A stretch of DNA of 64,000 bases from Mesorhizobium zhangyense (lineage in GTDB: Bacteria; Pseudomonadota; Alphaproteobacteria; Rhizobiales; Rhizobiaceae): the NCBI RefSeq assembly GCF_011045115.1, contig NZ_JAAKZG010000009.1, positions 62,001-126,000 of the forward strand, written 5' to 3'. Positions 39,201 through 48,013 of this stretch are shown piece by piece (position 1 is the stretch's first letter; the number at the start of each line of letters is the position of its first letter). The translations under genes were made by a program, and so were the position numbers. The notes under the pieces are model-generated. The model was not told the origin of the DNA. It saw nothing but the letters and a program-made list of their open reading frames with translations, and made no database searches.

Positions 39201-42200
39201 CATCAGCCGTTCGGCCGAAACCGAGGACAGGCTTCGCATTTCCAGGCACGATGTCGACCGGTTGCGCATCGTGGCGCGGCGCACATGGGCTTATTTCGAG
39301 ACCTTTGTGAATGCCGACAACAACATGCTGCCGCCGGACAATTTCCAGGAAACGCCGCATCCTGTCGTTGCCACCCGGACGTCGCCGACCAATATCGGCG
39401 TCTATCTCCTGTCAGTCGTGTCCGCCCGCGATTTCGGCTGGATCAGCCTTGCCGATGCCGCCGAGCGTATCGATCAGACGATGAACACGATCGAGCGCAT
39501 GGGCCGCTACCAGGGCCATCTATTCAACTGGTACGATACCACGACGCTGCGGCCGCTCTATCCGCTCTATGTATCGAGCGTGGACAGCGGCAACCTCGCC
39601 GGCCATCTCGTCGCGGTCGCTGCCGCTTGCGCCGAATGGGCGGAGGCGCCATCCGTCCATCTCCAGGGCGATTTCGACGGCCTGCTCGACGCGGTCGCGG
39701 TTCTCGACGAGAGCCTCAACGAACTGCCCGACGATCGCCGCCAGCTCCGGCCGCTGCGCCAGCGGCTGCGCGACCGCATCGACGGCATGCGCCGCGCGGT
39801 GGAAACGATCAAGCAGCAGCCGGAAATGGCTTCGATCCGCACCATCAATCTGGCAGTGCTGTCTGGCGAGTTCCGCAAGCTGGCAAGCGCCATCCATACG
39901 GAAGTCGGCTCCGCGAAAAGCGAGGTTCTGACCGAATGGGCGGCCAAGCTGGAAGCTGCATGCGAAGCGCATGTCCACGATGCCCACAGCGACGAGAAGT
40001 CGATCGAGGCGCTGCGCACCAAGCTGAAGAGCCTTCAGGAACGCGCGCGCCGCTTTGCCTTCGAGATGGATTTTTCGTTCCTGCTCCGCAAGGACCGCAA
40101 GCTGCTGTCCATCGGCTACCGGGTCGAGGAACATCAGCTCGACGAAAGCTGCTACGATCTTCTTGCGTCTGAAGCACGCCTGACCAGCCTGTTCGCCATC
40201 GCCAAGGGCGACATCCCGACCGAGCATTGGTTCAGGCTTGGCCGGCCGCTGGTCGAGATCGGCTTCAAGGGTGCCCTGATCTCCTGGTCGGGCTCGATGT
40301 TCGAGTATTTGATGCCGCCGCTGGTGATGAAGGAGCCGCAGGGCGGCCTTCTCAACCAGACCAGCAAGCTGGTGATCCGCCGCCAGATGCAATATGGCCG
40401 CTCGAAGCACATTCCGTGGGGCATTTCGGAAGCCGCCTATAACGGCCGCGACCGCGAGATGACCTACCAGTACACCAATTTCGGCGTGCCGGGCCTCGGT
40501 CTGAAGCGTGGTCTGTCGCACAACACGGTGATCGCGCCCTACGCAACGGTGCTGGCCGCACAGTTCATGCCGCATGAGGCGGTGCAGAACCTCGAGCGCC
40601 TGCGCAAGATCGGCGCGCTCGGACGCTACGGCTATTATGATGCCGTCGACTTCACGCCGCAGCGCGTGCCGGAAGGCACCGACCATGCCGTCGTCTACAA
40701 CTACATGGCCCACCATCAGGGCATGTCGATCGTATCGGTCGCCAACGCCATTTTCGAAGGCCGCATGCGTGACCGGTTCCACAGCGATCCGGTGATCGAG
40801 GCCGCCGAACTCCTGCTTCAGGAAAAGGCCCCGCGCGACATTCCCGTGACCACGGTGCGCACCGAGGCCGACGAGCGCGGCAAGGCCGAGACGGTCGAGC
40901 ACAGCGCCGATACACGTCTGGTGATCGAGCCCGCGCGCGCGCTGCGTTCCACCAATCTCATGTCCAACGGCCGCTATTCGGTAATGGTGACGGCGACAGG
41001 CTCCGGCTACAGCCGCTGGAACGATCTCGCGATCACCAGATGGCAGGCCGACCCGACCGAGGACCGTTTCGGCAGCTATCTCTTCCTTCGCGACATTGAC
41101 ACGGGGGAGTGGTGGTCGGCGACGGCGGAGCCGAAACGCGCCGAATCTGAACACGCCCAGACGCTTTTCTGCGACGACAAGGCAACCTTCATAAAATCGG
41201 TCGGCACGCTGCGCTCCGAGGTCGAGTGCATCGTCGTCTCGGAAGGCAATGGCGATGGCCGGCGCATAACGATTGCCAATGACGGCAATGTCGACCGCCA
41301 CATCGAGGTCACGTCGTATGCCGAATGGGTGCTGGCGCCCGAAGCCAACGATAGCGCGCATCCTGTATTCTCGAAGATGTTCGTCGAGACCGAGATATCG
41401 GCCAGCAACAGTGCCATCTACGCCACGCGGCGCAAGCGCGAGGCAAACGAGCCCGATATCGCTGCGGCGCATTTCATCACCGATGCCTCGGGCCTGACCC
41501 GAGACACCGAGGCCGAAACCGATCGCCGCGCCTTTATCGGCCGTGGCCGCACCATCGCTGACGCTGCCGCCTTCGATCCCGGCGCAAAGCTTGGCGGGCA
41601 TTCCGGCTTCGTGCTCGATCCTGTCATGGCCTTGCGCCGCCGCGTGCGGGTGCCTGCCAACAAGAAGGTGTCGCTCACCTTCTGGACCATCGTCGGCGCC
41701 AATCGCGAAGAGATCGACGGCATGATGACCCGGCTCGATCACGCCGAGAGCTTTTCGCGCCAGGCCATGCTGGCATGGACGCGCTCGCAGGTGCAGACGC
41801 GCCATCTCGGCCTCAGCCTTGCCGACGCTGCCAATGTTCAGAAGCTTGCCCGGTATCTGCTCTATCCCGATCCCTTCCTGCGCGTGCCGGCCGAAACCGT
41901 GGCCACCGGGCTCGGGCGTCAGTCGGCACTGTGGCCGATGGCGATTTCGGGGGATTTTCCGATCTTCGCGGTCAGGATCGGCGACGTTGCCGATCTGGAG
42001 ATTGTCGCGCAAGCGCTGCGCTTCCAGGAATATATGCGCACGCGCGGCCTCGTTGCCGATCTGGTGATCGTCAATGAACAGGGGTCTTCCTACGTGCAGG
42101 ATCTGCAGCAGTCCATCGAATGGCTCTGCGACAACAGCCGCATGCGCGGCAAGGAACTGGGTCCGCGCCAGCATATCTTCGCGGTGCGCCGCGACCTCAT

Positions 42201-44817
42201 GGACGAGACATCCTACAAGACGCTGCTGGCTTCGGCGCGCGTCGCGCTCCACACCCGCAACGGTACAATCTTCGACCAGATCGAGCGGGCCGAAGCTGCA
42301 GCACTGCAGGCGCGCGATGCGCTGATGGCAGCCGAAGCCTTGGTCCTGACCGACGCTTCCGCAGAAGCGCAGCCGACAGCACCCTCGCGCAAGCCCGTCA
42401 TCGCCAGCGGCAAGGGCCTCACTTTGTGGAACGGCTTTGGCGGTTTCGACCGCGACGGCCGCGACTATGTCGTGCGGCTTGGCGGGCAGAAGTCGACACC
42501 GCAGCCGTGGATCAACGTCATTTCCAACGCGTCGTTCGGCTTCCACACCTCAGCCGAAGGCGCATCCTTCACCTGGAGCCGCAACAGCCGCGACTTCCAG
42601 CTCACGCCGTGGTCCAACGACCCGGTCAGCAACCGTCCCGGCGAGGCGATCTATATCCACGACCTTGCCAGCGGGAAGGCGTTCTCGCCTTTCGCCGGCG
42701 TGTTGCGCGATCCGTCGATCGTCTACGAGGCCCGCCACGGGCAGGGCCTCTCAGTCTTCAGCGCGACCCGCGGCTCGCTTTTCGCCGAAGTCACGCAGGT
42801 CGTCGATCCGGCGGACCCGGTGAAGATTTCGCGGTTGCGTCTCCGCAATTCCGGTGCGGTGCCGGCCAGGCTGCGCATCTATGCCTATGCCGAATGGGTG
42901 CTCGGCACCAATCGCGCGAAATCCGCCCCGACGATCGTACCCTCGCAGGATGCGGCGACCGGCGCGCTTCTGGCGAAGAACGCCTACAGCCTGGACTTCG
43001 GCGATCGTGTCGCCTTCCTGGCGAGCGATGGCGACGCACAGTCGGTGACGACCGATCGCAGCGAGTTCATCGGCAGAAACGGCACCGCCGAGGCGCCGCA
43101 TGTCGTGACCGGCGGGCTGGCGCTGTCCGGCAAGGTCGAGGCTGGCACCGACCCGTGCGCGGCGATCGCGCGCGACATCGAAATACCCGCGGGTGGCGAG
43201 GTCACGATCCTCTTCCTGCTCGGCGATGCCGGTTCGCCGGAAGAGGCCAGCACCTTCGTCGCCAAGCATCGCAAGCGCGATTTCGACAAACGGTTGGCCG
43301 AGAACGACAAGGAATGGCGCGGCTTCCTCGACACGATCCAGGTCGAGACGCCCGACGCGGCGCTGAACGCCATGGTCAACCATTGGCTGCCTTACCAGAG
43401 CGTCGCCTGCCGCATTCGCGCACGCTCCGCATTCTACCAGGCAAGCGGCGCCTTCGGCTTCCGCGACCAGCTGCAGGACACGCTGGCGCTGCTCATGCAT
43501 GATCCGCAGCTGGCATATGACCAGATCCTGAATGCCGCGCGCCGGCAGTTCGTGGAAGGCGATGTCCAGCATTGGTGGCTGCCGCGCACGGATGCGGGCG
43601 TCCGCACCCGGATTTCCGACGATGTTGTCTGGCTGGGCTATGCGACGGCGCATTATGTCAATGTCACCGGCGACGCATCCATCCTCAAGGAGAGCATTCC
43701 CTTCATCGAAGGGCCGGCCTTGCACGACGGCGAACACGATGCGTTCTTCACGCCCGAGAAGTCGAAGAAATCGGCTACGCTTTATGAGCATTGCGCCCGC
43801 GCGCTCGATCTCGCCATCCAGCGCACCGGAGCCAACGGCCTGCCGTTGATCCTGGGCGGCGACTGGAACGACGGCATGAACCGGGTCGGCGAGGAGGGCA
43901 GGGGCGAGAGCGTCTGGCTCGGCTGGTTCCTCCTGAAGACCATCGGCGACTTCGCGCCGGTCGCCCGCGAGCAGGGCGACACCAAGCGCGCCAACAAGTG
44001 GGAAAAGCACGCGCGCAGCCTGAAACAGGCGCTGGAGACGGCCGGCTGGGATGGTGAGTGGTATCGCCGTGGCTCGTTTGACGACGGCACCCCGCTCGGT
44101 TCGCGCAGTTCCGACGAATGCCAGATCGATTCCATCGCCCAGTCCTGGAGCGTGCTTTCGGGCGAAGGCGACCCTGTAAGGTCGAAGACGGCTATGGACT
44201 CGGCGATCAAGCAATTGGTCGATGACGACCTCCAGATCGTCAAACTCTTCACGCCGCCCTTCTCGAAAACCGAAAAGAATCCCGGTTACATAAAAAGTTA
44301 TCCGCCGGGCGTGCGCGAAAATGGCGGCCAATATACCCATGCCGCGACTTGGTTTGTCATCGCGCTGGCCGAAATGAGGCGGGCAGACGACGCCTGGCGC
44401 TGCTTCAGCATGCTCAATCCGGTCAACCACGCGCAGGATGAGGACGGTGCCGAACGCTATCGCGTCGAACCCTATGTGGTCGCCGCCGATGTCTATTCCG
44501 AAGGCGAAAAGGGCGGCCGTGGCGGCTGGACCTGGTACACCGGCTCTGCCGGCTGGCTATACCGTGCAGCGGTGGAAAGCATCCTCGGAATCCGCAAACG
44601 TGGCTCGCGCCTTACGATTGATCCTGTTTTGCCGAGCGAATGGGACGGTTATTCAGCTACCGTTCATATTGGAGGCTGTATTTACCGCATCCGTGTGACG
44701 CGCGACAAAACCGCGAAAGCGGTGACGGTCGACGTCAATGGAAAGCGATCGAAAGGTGCCTCGTTCGAGTTGCGAACGACTGGCGAGAATGAGGTGACTG
44801 TTCGGATTCCGTCCTGA
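36265..44817 (+). CDS. ndvB: Cyclic beta-1,2-glucan synthase
   Basis: A giant 2850-residue inner-membrane protein of the NdvB/ChvB/Cgs type. It starts the glucan on itself, lengthens it from UDP-glucose and closes the ring. Order: an N-terminal cytoplasmic region (1-400), a membrane pair (about 415-475), a family-84 glycosyltransferase domain with the metal motif LDADTKM (Asp627-629 region) and RQHRW near 774-777, more membrane helices (800-980), then two long phosphorylase-like beta-sandwich regions and a GH94 barrel with GDWNDG at 2532-2537 that controls ring size. The ATG at 36265 is used; a TTG directly before it is in frame. It is followed 244 bp later by the exporter gene. Confidence 0.97.
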   Translation: MNVQTDPAALEEKTVAIFPAVAEQPIRSNYLPEDRLRALGESLARNEVTDFYGLKPFDFQARNRENAEKILAVYRATNAAQAKGDAITPAGQWLLDNNYLVEETIFQIKRDLPRRFYRELPTMTLSNGAVVPRALVLAWVYVAHSDSTVLADMFKALVDGYQSVEPMHIGELWALPSLLRFVLIENLRRLAVRVNRAHEMRQIANDVADRVLAFVDGDDRKTILSSYTEHARDTTFATQLLHRLRDGSQNSGRALVWLEDQLEKSGSDAEEIIIKEHQTLSSGNVTTGNIIKGLRLLNDVDWTIWFESVSPVDGLLRERSNFGALDFQSRDQYRQAIEDLARRSKRSEYDVAEKAIDMAEQAGEPGDPKAANCNDVGFFLVGPRRLELEKEIGFRPDFGLRLLRAFKSTGWAGIVVPVFALTVLLLTMSGFALAGIGLSTPAIILMLVLFCVPASEGAMAFFNTIVLLFLKPTRLVGYEFKEGVPGEARTLVVVPSLIGSRDDVEENIRQLEVHHLANMEGEIHYALLSDWPDSESEQTSGDLEILNYARAEITKINQRYPVEGAPLFHLLHRRRLYNPSQKTWMGWERKRGKLHELNLLLRGDGDTTFLPPDAPLPEGVVHVMTLDADTKMTRDAVKRLVGKLCHPLNRPEFDADHRLITAGYAILQPRVTPTLTSGDEASFFQRVFSANRGLDPYVFAVSDLYQDVFGDGTFTGKGLYHIDAMEAALHGRISENSILSHDLLEGALTRSALVTDVEVVEDYPTRYSVDASRQHRWSRGDWQLLGFIFDPKSGVPALSRWKMVDNLRRTLTPIFWVMSSIGGWTLLPFTQAAQWQALLILSLFMAPTFDIVNSLMPKSRDATARGHFSAIARDVAFGTAMVALRVVLMAHSAWMMGDAIVRTLYRLFVSRQNLLEWRTASQAHKTGGNDLLSYYRMMRGAVIIAIAGLAIPVAADSTGSFVAFFFAIFWAGSPAFAWLISRSAETEDRLRISRHDVDRLRIVARRTWAYFETFVNADNNMLPPDNFQETPHPVVATRTSPTNIGVYLLSVVSARDFGWISLADAAERIDQTMNTIERMGRYQGHLFNWYDTTTLRPLYPLYVSSVDSGNLAGHLVAVAAACAEWAEAPSVHLQGDFDGLLDAVAVLDESLNELPDDRRQLRPLRQRLRDRIDGMRRAVETIKQQPEMASIRTINLAVLSGEFRKLASAIHTEVGSAKSEVLTEWAAKLEAACEAHVHDAHSDEKSIEALRTKLKSLQERARRFAFEMDFSFLLRKDRKLLSIGYRVEEHQLDESCYDLLASEARLTSLFAIAKGDIPTEHWFRLGRPLVEIGFKGALISWSGSMFEYLMPPLVMKEPQGGLLNQTSKLVIRRQMQYGRSKHIPWGISEAAYNGRDREMTYQYTNFGVPGLGLKRGLSHNTVIAPYATVLAAQFMPHEAVQNLERLRKIGALGRYGYYDAVDFTPQRVPEGTDHAVVYNYMAHHQGMSIVSVANAIFEGRMRDRFHSDPVIEAAELLLQEKAPRDIPVTTVRTEADERGKAETVEHSADTRLVIEPARALRSTNLMSNGRYSVMVTATGSGYSRWNDLAITRWQADPTEDRFGSYLFLRDIDTGEWWSATAEPKRAESEHAQTLFCDDKATFIKSVGTLRSEVECIVVSEGNGDGRRITIANDGNVDRHIEVTSYAEWVLAPEANDSAHPVFSKMFVETEISASNSAIYATRRKREANEPDIAAAHFITDASGLTRDTEAETDRRAFIGRGRTIADAAAFDPGAKLGGHSGFVLDPVMALRRRVRVPANKKVSLTFWTIVGANREEIDGMMTRLDHAESFSRQAMLAWTRSQVQTRHLGLSLADAANVQKLARYLLYPDPFLRVPAETVATGLGRQSALWPMAISGDFPIFAVRIGDVADLEIVAQALRFQEYMRTRGLVADLVIVNEQGSSYVQDLQQSIEWLCDNSRMRGKELGPRQHIFAVRRDLMDETSYKTLLASARVALHTRNGTIFDQIERAEAAALQARDALMAAEALVLTDASAEAQPTAPSRKPVIASGKGLTLWNGFGGFDRDGRDYVVRLGGQKSTPQPWINVISNASFGFHTSAEGASFTWSRNSRDFQLTPWSNDPVSNRPGEAIYIHDLASGKAFSPFAGVLRDPSIVYEARHGQGLSVFSATRGSLFAEVTQVVDPADPVKISRLRLRNSGAVPARLRIYAYAEWVLGTNRAKSAPTIVPSQDAATGALLAKNAYSLDFGDRVAFLASDGDAQSVTTDRSEFIGRNGTAEAPHVVTGGLALSGKVEAGTDPCAAIARDIEIPAGGEVTILFLLGDAGSPEEASTFVAKHRKRDFDKRLAENDKEWRGFLDTIQVETPDAALNAMVNHWLPYQSVACRIRARSAFYQASGAFGFRDQLQDTLALLMHDPQLAYDQILNAARRQFVEGDVQHWWLPRTDAGVRTRISDDVVWLGYATAHYVNVTGDASILKESIPFIEGPALHDGEHDAFFTPEKSKKSATLYEHCARALDLAIQRTGANGLPLILGGDWNDGMNRVGEEGRGESVWLGWFLLKTIGDFAPVAREQGDTKRANKWEKHARSLKQALETAGWDGEWYRRGSFDDGTPLGSRSSDECQIDSIAQSWSVLSGEGDPVRSKTAMDSAIKQLVDDDLQIVKLFTPPFSKTEKNPGYIKSYPPGVRENGGQYTHAATWFVIALAEMRRADDAWRCFSMLNPVNHAQDEDGAERYRVEPYVVAADVYSEGEKGGRGGWTWYTGSAGWLYRAAVESILGIRKRGSRLTIDPVLPSEWDGYSATVHIGGCIYRIRVTRDKTAKAVTVDVNGKRSKGASFELRTTGENEVTVRIPS

Positions 44818-44979
44818 AGAAAAGAATATTTCCAGGTCGGAACCAAGGTTAAATCATCTGCCATGATTTTGCCGTAACGGTGCCATTTTTCATTAAAACT
44901 CAATTCCTTAGGCGATCACGGCAGATTACGGGGCGTTGCCCGATGTTGTTTCGAAAAAATGGAACTGAGGCTGTATGTG

Positions 44980-45010
44980 AACATTGTCTTGCGGTGCAGC
45001 AGACAATGTT
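44980..45010 (+). promoter_or_regulatory. Hairpin upstream of ndvA
   Basis: AACATTGTCT (44980-44989) and AGACAATGTT (45001-45010), a perfect 10-bp stem with an 11-base loop, 51 bp before the ndvA start. It lacks a U-run, so it is unlike a terminator; a leader structure or an operator is more likely. The ndvB-ndvA gap otherwise holds no gene. Confidence 0.5.
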
Positions 45011-45061
45011 GGGACGAGCAATGGAGCGCTGCACGGTTTTTGTTCTCACGGAGTGAGTTTC

Positions 45062-46837
45062 GTGTCATTGCTTGAAATCTACTTCCGCGCACTTCGGTAT
45101 CTTTCTACCGAAAAAAAGCGTGTATTTTTCATCTGCGCGGCCAATGTCGTCCTGGCTATCGTAACCATTGCCGAACCAATCATGTTCGGCCGTGTCATCG
45201 ATGCCATTTCCGACAAGCGCGAGGTTTTCTCAACGCTGATGCTCTGGGCCGGGCTCGGGGCATTCAACATTCTCGCTTATGTGCTCGTCGCTCGTGGCGC
45301 TGACCGGCTGGCCCATGCCCGCCGTGCCGGCGTGCTTTGCGAGTCTTTTGAGCGCGTCATCACCATGCCGCTGTCGTGGCATCAGGTGCGGGGTACGTCC
45401 AACGCCCTGCACACGATGCTCCGTGCGGTAGAAACGCTGTTCAGCCTCTGGCTTGAATTCATGCGCACGCACCTGACCACCGCCGTGGCGCTGCTGCTGC
45501 TCATTCCCACTGCCATCTCGCTCGACCTGCGCATGTCGCTGGTGCTGCTGGTGCTTGGCACGCTGTACCTCATCATCGGCCGCGTCGTCATGCACAAGAC
45601 CAAGGACGGGCAAGCCAAGGTGGAACGCCACTATCACGAGGTGTTCTCGCATGTGACGGACTCGGTCAACAACGTTGCCGTGCTGCAGAGCTACAATCGC
45701 TTCAGCGAGGAAGCCCAGCGGCTGCGCAAGCATGTCGGCGATCTGATCCAGGCACAGTATCCGGTGCTCGACTGGTGGGCGCTGGCAAGCGCGCTCAACC
45801 GCCTTGCCTCGACGATCTCGATGATGGTCGTGCTGATGATCGGTGCCTTGCTGGTTTCACGCGGCGAATTGCGCATCGGCGATATCGTTGCCTTCATCGG
45901 CTTCGCGACGCTGCTGATCAGCCGTCTTGACCAGATCTCGCAGTTTGCCAACCAGATCTTCGACTCCCGCGCCAAGCTGGAAGCCTTCTATGAACTGGAA
46001 GACTCCGTGGCTGACCGCAAGGAGCCGGAAGGCCTGCGCGAGATGAACAACATCACCGGCCACATCCGCTTCGAGGATGTCAGCTTCGAGTTCCCGAATT
46101 CGGGGCAGGGGCTGCAGGACGTCTCGTTTGAAGTCCAGGCTGGTCAGACGGTTGCCATCGTCGGCCCGACCGGTGCCGGCAAGACCACGCTGATCAATAT
46201 GCTCCAGCGTGTCCACACGCCGCAGGAAGGCCGCATCCTGATCGACGGTATCGACGTCAAGACCGTCACCAAGAAGTCGCTGCGTCAGTCGATCGCGACG
46301 GTGTTCCAGGATGCCGGCCTGTTCAACCGGTCGATCGAGGAGAATATCCGCATCGGCCGCGAGGAAGCGACCTACGCCGAGGTTCATGCGGCTGCTGAAG
46401 CTGCGTCCGCCCAGGAGTTCATCCTGTCGAAGAGCGAAGGCTACGACACCAAGGTTGGTGAGCGTGGCGGCCAGCTCTCCGGCGGTGAACGCCAGCGTAT
46501 CGCGATTGCCCGCGCCATCCTCAAGAACGCGCCCATCCTGGTGCTCGACGAGGCGACCAGCGCGCTCGATGTCGAGACGGAATCGCGGGTCAAGGAAGCG
46601 ATCGACGGTGTTCGCCAGGGGCGCACCACCTTCATCATTGCGCACCGTCTCACCACGGTTCGTGATGCCGACCTGGTCCTCTTCATGGACAAGGGCCGGA
46701 TCGTGGAAATGGGTGGCTTCGCCGAACTGTCGGCCACAAATGGCCGCTTCGCCAGCCTGCTTCGCGCCGGCGGCCTGCTGACCGACGAGGACGTGCGCGC
46801 CCTCAGCCATGTCTCGCAGTCCGCTGCTGCGGCCTGA
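45062..46837 (+). CDS. ndvA: Cyclic beta-1,2-glucan ABC exporter
   Basis: A 591-residue half-transporter: six helices in the first 330 residues, then an ATPase with GPTGAGKTT, LSGGERQR, ILVLDEATSALD and IAHRL. The N-terminus (MSLLEIYFRALRYL) matches NdvA/ChvA, which moves finished cyclic glucan to the periplasm for osmotic adaptation and plant infection. The best start is a GTG at 45062, with GGAG nine bases before; the frame runs further up but without family match. It lies directly downstream of ndvB. Confidence 0.96.
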   Translation: MSLLEIYFRALRYLSTEKKRVFFICAANVVLAIVTIAEPIMFGRVIDAISDKREVFSTLMLWAGLGAFNILAYVLVARGADRLAHARRAGVLCESFERVITMPLSWHQVRGTSNALHTMLRAVETLFSLWLEFMRTHLTTAVALLLLIPTAISLDLRMSLVLLVLGTLYLIIGRVVMHKTKDGQAKVERHYHEVFSHVTDSVNNVAVLQSYNRFSEEAQRLRKHVGDLIQAQYPVLDWWALASALNRLASTISMMVVLMIGALLVSRGELRIGDIVAFIGFATLLISRLDQISQFANQIFDSRAKLEAFYELEDSVADRKEPEGLREMNNITGHIRFEDVSFEFPNSGQGLQDVSFEVQAGQTVAIVGPTGAGKTTLINMLQRVHTPQEGRILIDGIDVKTVTKKSLRQSIATVFQDAGLFNRSIEENIRIGREEATYAEVHAAAEAASAQEFILSKSEGYDTKVGERGGQLSGGERQRIAIARAILKNAPILVLDEATSALDVETESRVKEAIDGVRQGRTTFIIAHRLTTVRDADLVLFMDKGRIVEMGGFAELSATNGRFASLLRAGGLLTDEDVRALSHVSQSAAAA

Positions 46838-46855
46838 TTGGTCGAATAGAACTAT

Positions 46856-46881
46856 GGGAGGTCGTCCTGCGGCGACCTCCC
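46856..46881 (+). terminator. Hairpin after ndvA
   Basis: GGGAGGTCG (46856-46864), loop, CGACCTCCC (46873-46881): a perfect 9-bp stem 19 bp after the ndvA stop, without a T-run. It may weaken read-through into ccmC or guard the 3' end of the mRNA. Confidence 0.45.
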
Positions 46882-46919
46882 GCATTGCCCGGACGCTCGG
46901 ACCGGGCTAATTAAACACC

Positions 46920-47684
46920 ATGAGTGACACGAGCGCGCGGCCCGGCCGCTTCATTGATCTTGCCAATCCGACCCGCTTCCTGGCGCTTGCCGACCGGCTT
47001 GTGCCCTGGCTGGCGGGTCTTTCGATTCTCCTGCTGGCCTTCGGCCTCTATCTCGGCTTTGCCGCGCCCGAGGATTACCAGCAGGGCACCACCGTCCGCA
47101 TCATGTACATCCACGTGCCTTTCGCCTGGATTGCGATGATGTGCTACTCGCTGATGGCGTTGGCTGCACTTGGGACTCTGGTCTGGCGACATCCGCTCGC
47201 CGATGTCTCGCTCAAGGCCGCAGCGCCTATCGGCGCGGCCTTCACCGCGCTGGCGTTGATCACCGGCTCGATCTGGGGCAAGCCCATGTGGGGCACCTGG
47301 TGGGTGTGGGACGCGCGGCTGACCTCGGTCTTCATCCTGTTCCTGATGTATCTCGGCATCATCGCGTTGACGCGTGCGCTCGACGATCCCGCACGCTCGG
47401 CGCGCGCTGCCGCCATCATCACGCTGGTCGGCTTCATCAACATCCCGATCATCAAATTCTCTGTCGACTGGTGGAACACGCTGCATCAGCCGGCATCGGT
47501 ATTCCGCCTCGGCGGCCCCACCATCCATCCGAGCCTGCTCTGGCCACTCCTGATCATGGCGCTTGGCTTCACCGTGCTGTTCTTCACGCTGCACCTGATG
47601 GCGATGCGCACCGAGATCATGCGCCGCCGCGTGACCGCGATGCGCTATATCGCAGCGCGCCGCGCCGACCGGAAACCTGCCTGA
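46920..47684 (+). CDS. ccmC: Heme exporter permease CcmC
   Basis: A 254-residue membrane protein with six helices and the heme-handling tryptophan-rich motif WGTWWVWDARLTS between conserved histidines (in YIHVPFAWIA and DWWNTLHQPAS). CcmC loads heme onto the CcmE chaperone in system I cytochrome c maturation. In most relatives it sits among ccmA, ccmB, ccmD and ccmG; here it follows ndvA and no other ccm gene is in the window. A weak Shine-Dalgarno precedes the ATG. Downstream, 45 bp away, is a convergent small gene. Confidence 0.93.
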   Translation: MSDTSARPGRFIDLANPTRFLALADRLVPWLAGLSILLLAFGLYLGFAAPEDYQQGTTVRIMYIHVPFAWIAMMCYSLMALAALGTLVWRHPLADVSLKAAAPIGAAFTALALITGSIWGKPMWGTWWVWDARLTSVFILFLMYLGIIALTRALDDPARSARAAAIITLVGFINIPIIKFSVDWWNTLHQPASVFRLGGPTIHPSLLWPLLIMALGFTVLFFTLHLMAMRTEIMRRRVTAMRYIAARRADRKPA

Positions 47685-47729
47685 AAACAGTGGGTTGGAT
47701 TGCGACCTTGAATCAAGATCGCAGCAGCT

Positions 47730-47966
47730 TCAGAACGCCTTGAACGTCAGCGTCGTCAGCGAGCGTACGATGCCCGGCACATTGGCGACGTTCTCGTTGA
47801 TGAATTTGCCGATATCGACATCGTCCTCGATATAGACCTTCATCAGCAGATCGTAGTCGCCGCTGGTCGAATACAGTTCGGAAGCCACCTCGCGCTCGTA
47901 AAGCTGGTCGGCCACGGCATAGGTCTGGCCGGGCGTGCATTGCAGCTGGACGAATACGGTTTGCAT
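47730..47966 (-). CDS. Stand-alone Lrp/AsnC RAM-domain protein
   Basis: A 78-residue protein consisting only of the effector-binding (RAM) half of an Lrp/AsnC regulator: VQLQCTPGQTYAVADQLYE, then SGDYDLLMKVYIEDDVDIGKFI and GIVRSLTTLTFK. It has no DNA-binding domain. Such proteins form rings, bind amino acids and may tune full-length Lrp proteins. GGAGG lies close before the ATG. It is convergent with ccmC and lies 48 bp from the hydrolase gene on the same strand. Confidence 0.87.
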   Translation of the reverse strand: MQTVFVQLQCTPGQTYAVADQLYEREVASELYSTSGDYDLLMKVYIEDDVDIGKFINENVANVPGIVRSLTTLTFKAF

Positions 47967-48013
47967 GGAACCTCCGGATACTTCGTATGATGGGCGATGC
48001 CCGCGAGCCTTCT

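Noticed and set aside
36256-39360. A 1034-codon open frame on the minus strand opposite ndvB, and another of 1008 codons at 39520-42546
   Set aside because: Both are mirror frames of a GC-rich gene with strong codon bias; their translations are rich in Arg, His and Ala and show no domain. ndvB on the other strand is certain.
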